6,017 bases of DNA from an uncultured Bacteroides sp. (GTDB taxonomy: Bacteria > Bacteroidota > Bacteroidia > Bacteroidales > Bacteroidaceae), in assembly GCF_949298305.1 (NCBI RefSeq), contig NZ_CASFWU010000140.1, forward strand, positions 1 through 6,017, read 5' to 3'. Positions 5,706-6,017 of this stretch are shown one piece after another. A program made the position numbers and the translations under genes. Position 1 is the stretch's first letter. Each line of letters begins with the position of its first letter. The notes under the pieces are model-generated. The model saw only the letters and a program-made list of their open reading frames with translations, was not told where the DNA came from and made no database searches.

Positions 5706-6017
5706 TCATTCGCTGACCACCTTCCGGTATTCGGCCACGGCCATCTTCTGTGCCAGGTGGGCGCTTATCAGGTTGGAGCGCGCCTGTATCCACGACAGCT
5801 GGGCGGAGAGCACGTCGGCCATGGCGGCCCTGCCTTCGTTGTACGAGAAGGTGATGAGGCTCAGGCTTTCGTCGGCCAGCTGCATGTTCTCGCGGGCGGT
5901 CTTCACTTGCAGGGCGGTCTCCGTCAGCTTGACGTCGGCGGCCGACAGTTCTTCCAGAATGGCATCGGCCAGGTAGCTCTGCTGCAGCCGGCGGATGCCG
6001 AGGTAGGCCTTCTGCTG
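5706..6017 (-). CDS. TolC-family outer membrane efflux protein, C-terminal fragment
   Basis: The minus strand is open from the right edge (6017) to TGA at 5708-5706, giving the last 103 residues of a protein whose N-terminus lies outside the window. The sequence runs QQKAYLGIRRLQQSYLADAIL ... ITFSYNEGRAAMADVLSAQLSWIQARSNLISAHLAQKMAVAEYRKVVSE. This is the characteristic C-terminal coiled-coil/strand/coiled-coil repeat of outer membrane factors: a tyrosine plus EGR turn, then a DVLSAQ helix and a final helix ending in AEYRKVVSE. Such proteins are the outer membrane exit duct of tripartite RND or ABC exporters. The partner pump and periplasmic adaptor would probably lie upstream, beyond 6017, so the substrate cannot be told. 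It converges on the oad operon and is functionally unrelated to it as far as can be seen. Confidence 0.88.
   Translation of the reverse strand, partial: QQKAYLGIRRLQQSYLADAILEELSAADVKLTETALQVKTARENMQLADESLSLITFSYNEGRAAMADVLSAQLSWIQARSNLISAHLAQKMAVAEYRKVVSE

Noticed and set aside
3925..5793. A 622-residue open frame on the minus strand
   Set aside because: It lies antisense to the end of oadA and all of oadB, which are certain. Its product is rich in His, Gln, Gly and Asp with no recognisable domain, as expected for a shadow frame of GC-rich coding DNA, and it runs through the repeat blocks.

Overview
The window looks like a chromosome segment from the Bacteroidales, probably Bacteroides or a close relative. 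This rests on the ClpB N-terminus (MNFNNFTIKAQEAVQEA), AT-rich leaders mostly without a Shine-Dalgarno, a TAnnTTTG-like -7 element, an OadG/OadA/OadB set of Bacteroidetes type, and an intergenic region filled with short degenerate repeats. The genes are fairly GC-rich, so I do not name a species.

Layout: (1) 1-991, minus strand: the 5' part of clpB, which runs off the left edge. Its start region is disrupted. A good ribosome binding site, start codon and 33 expected residues are followed by a frame change, and by comparison with remembered homologues about 25 N-domain codons are missing. (2) 992-1233: a divergent intergenic region with a 7-bp dyad and a promoter-like -7 element for the rightward gene. 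(3) 1234-1757, plus strand: a small conserved-looking protein of unknown function, also apparently disrupted just after its start (MEKEMRAY then stop). (4) 1890-5262, plus strand: an oadG-oadA-oadB operon encoding a biotin-dependent, sodium-pumping decarboxylase. OadG is the small membrane anchor, OadA the carboxyltransferase fused to a biotin carrier domain, and OadB the membrane Na+ pump. (5) 5263-5705: a convergent intergenic region with a strong terminator hairpin and twelve short repeat units in three blocks. The last block looks like an inverted version of the first. (6) 5706-6017, minus strand: the C-terminal end of a TolC-type outer membrane efflux protein, running off the right edge.

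How it works together: OadA would move a carboxyl group from a 2-oxo acid (oxaloacetate in the classical enzyme) to biotin on its own C-terminal domain. OadB then decarboxylates carboxybiotin and exports Na+, and OadG holds the complex together. The carboxyltransferase keeps the metal and lysine residues but differs at several substrate-pocket motifs, and the biotin motif is EAMKT rather than EAMKM, so the substrate is not certain.

I see no new defence or mobile system. The points most worth checking are the two disruptions in the divergent clpB/small-protein pair, the variant decarboxylase motifs, and the opposed repeat blocks.
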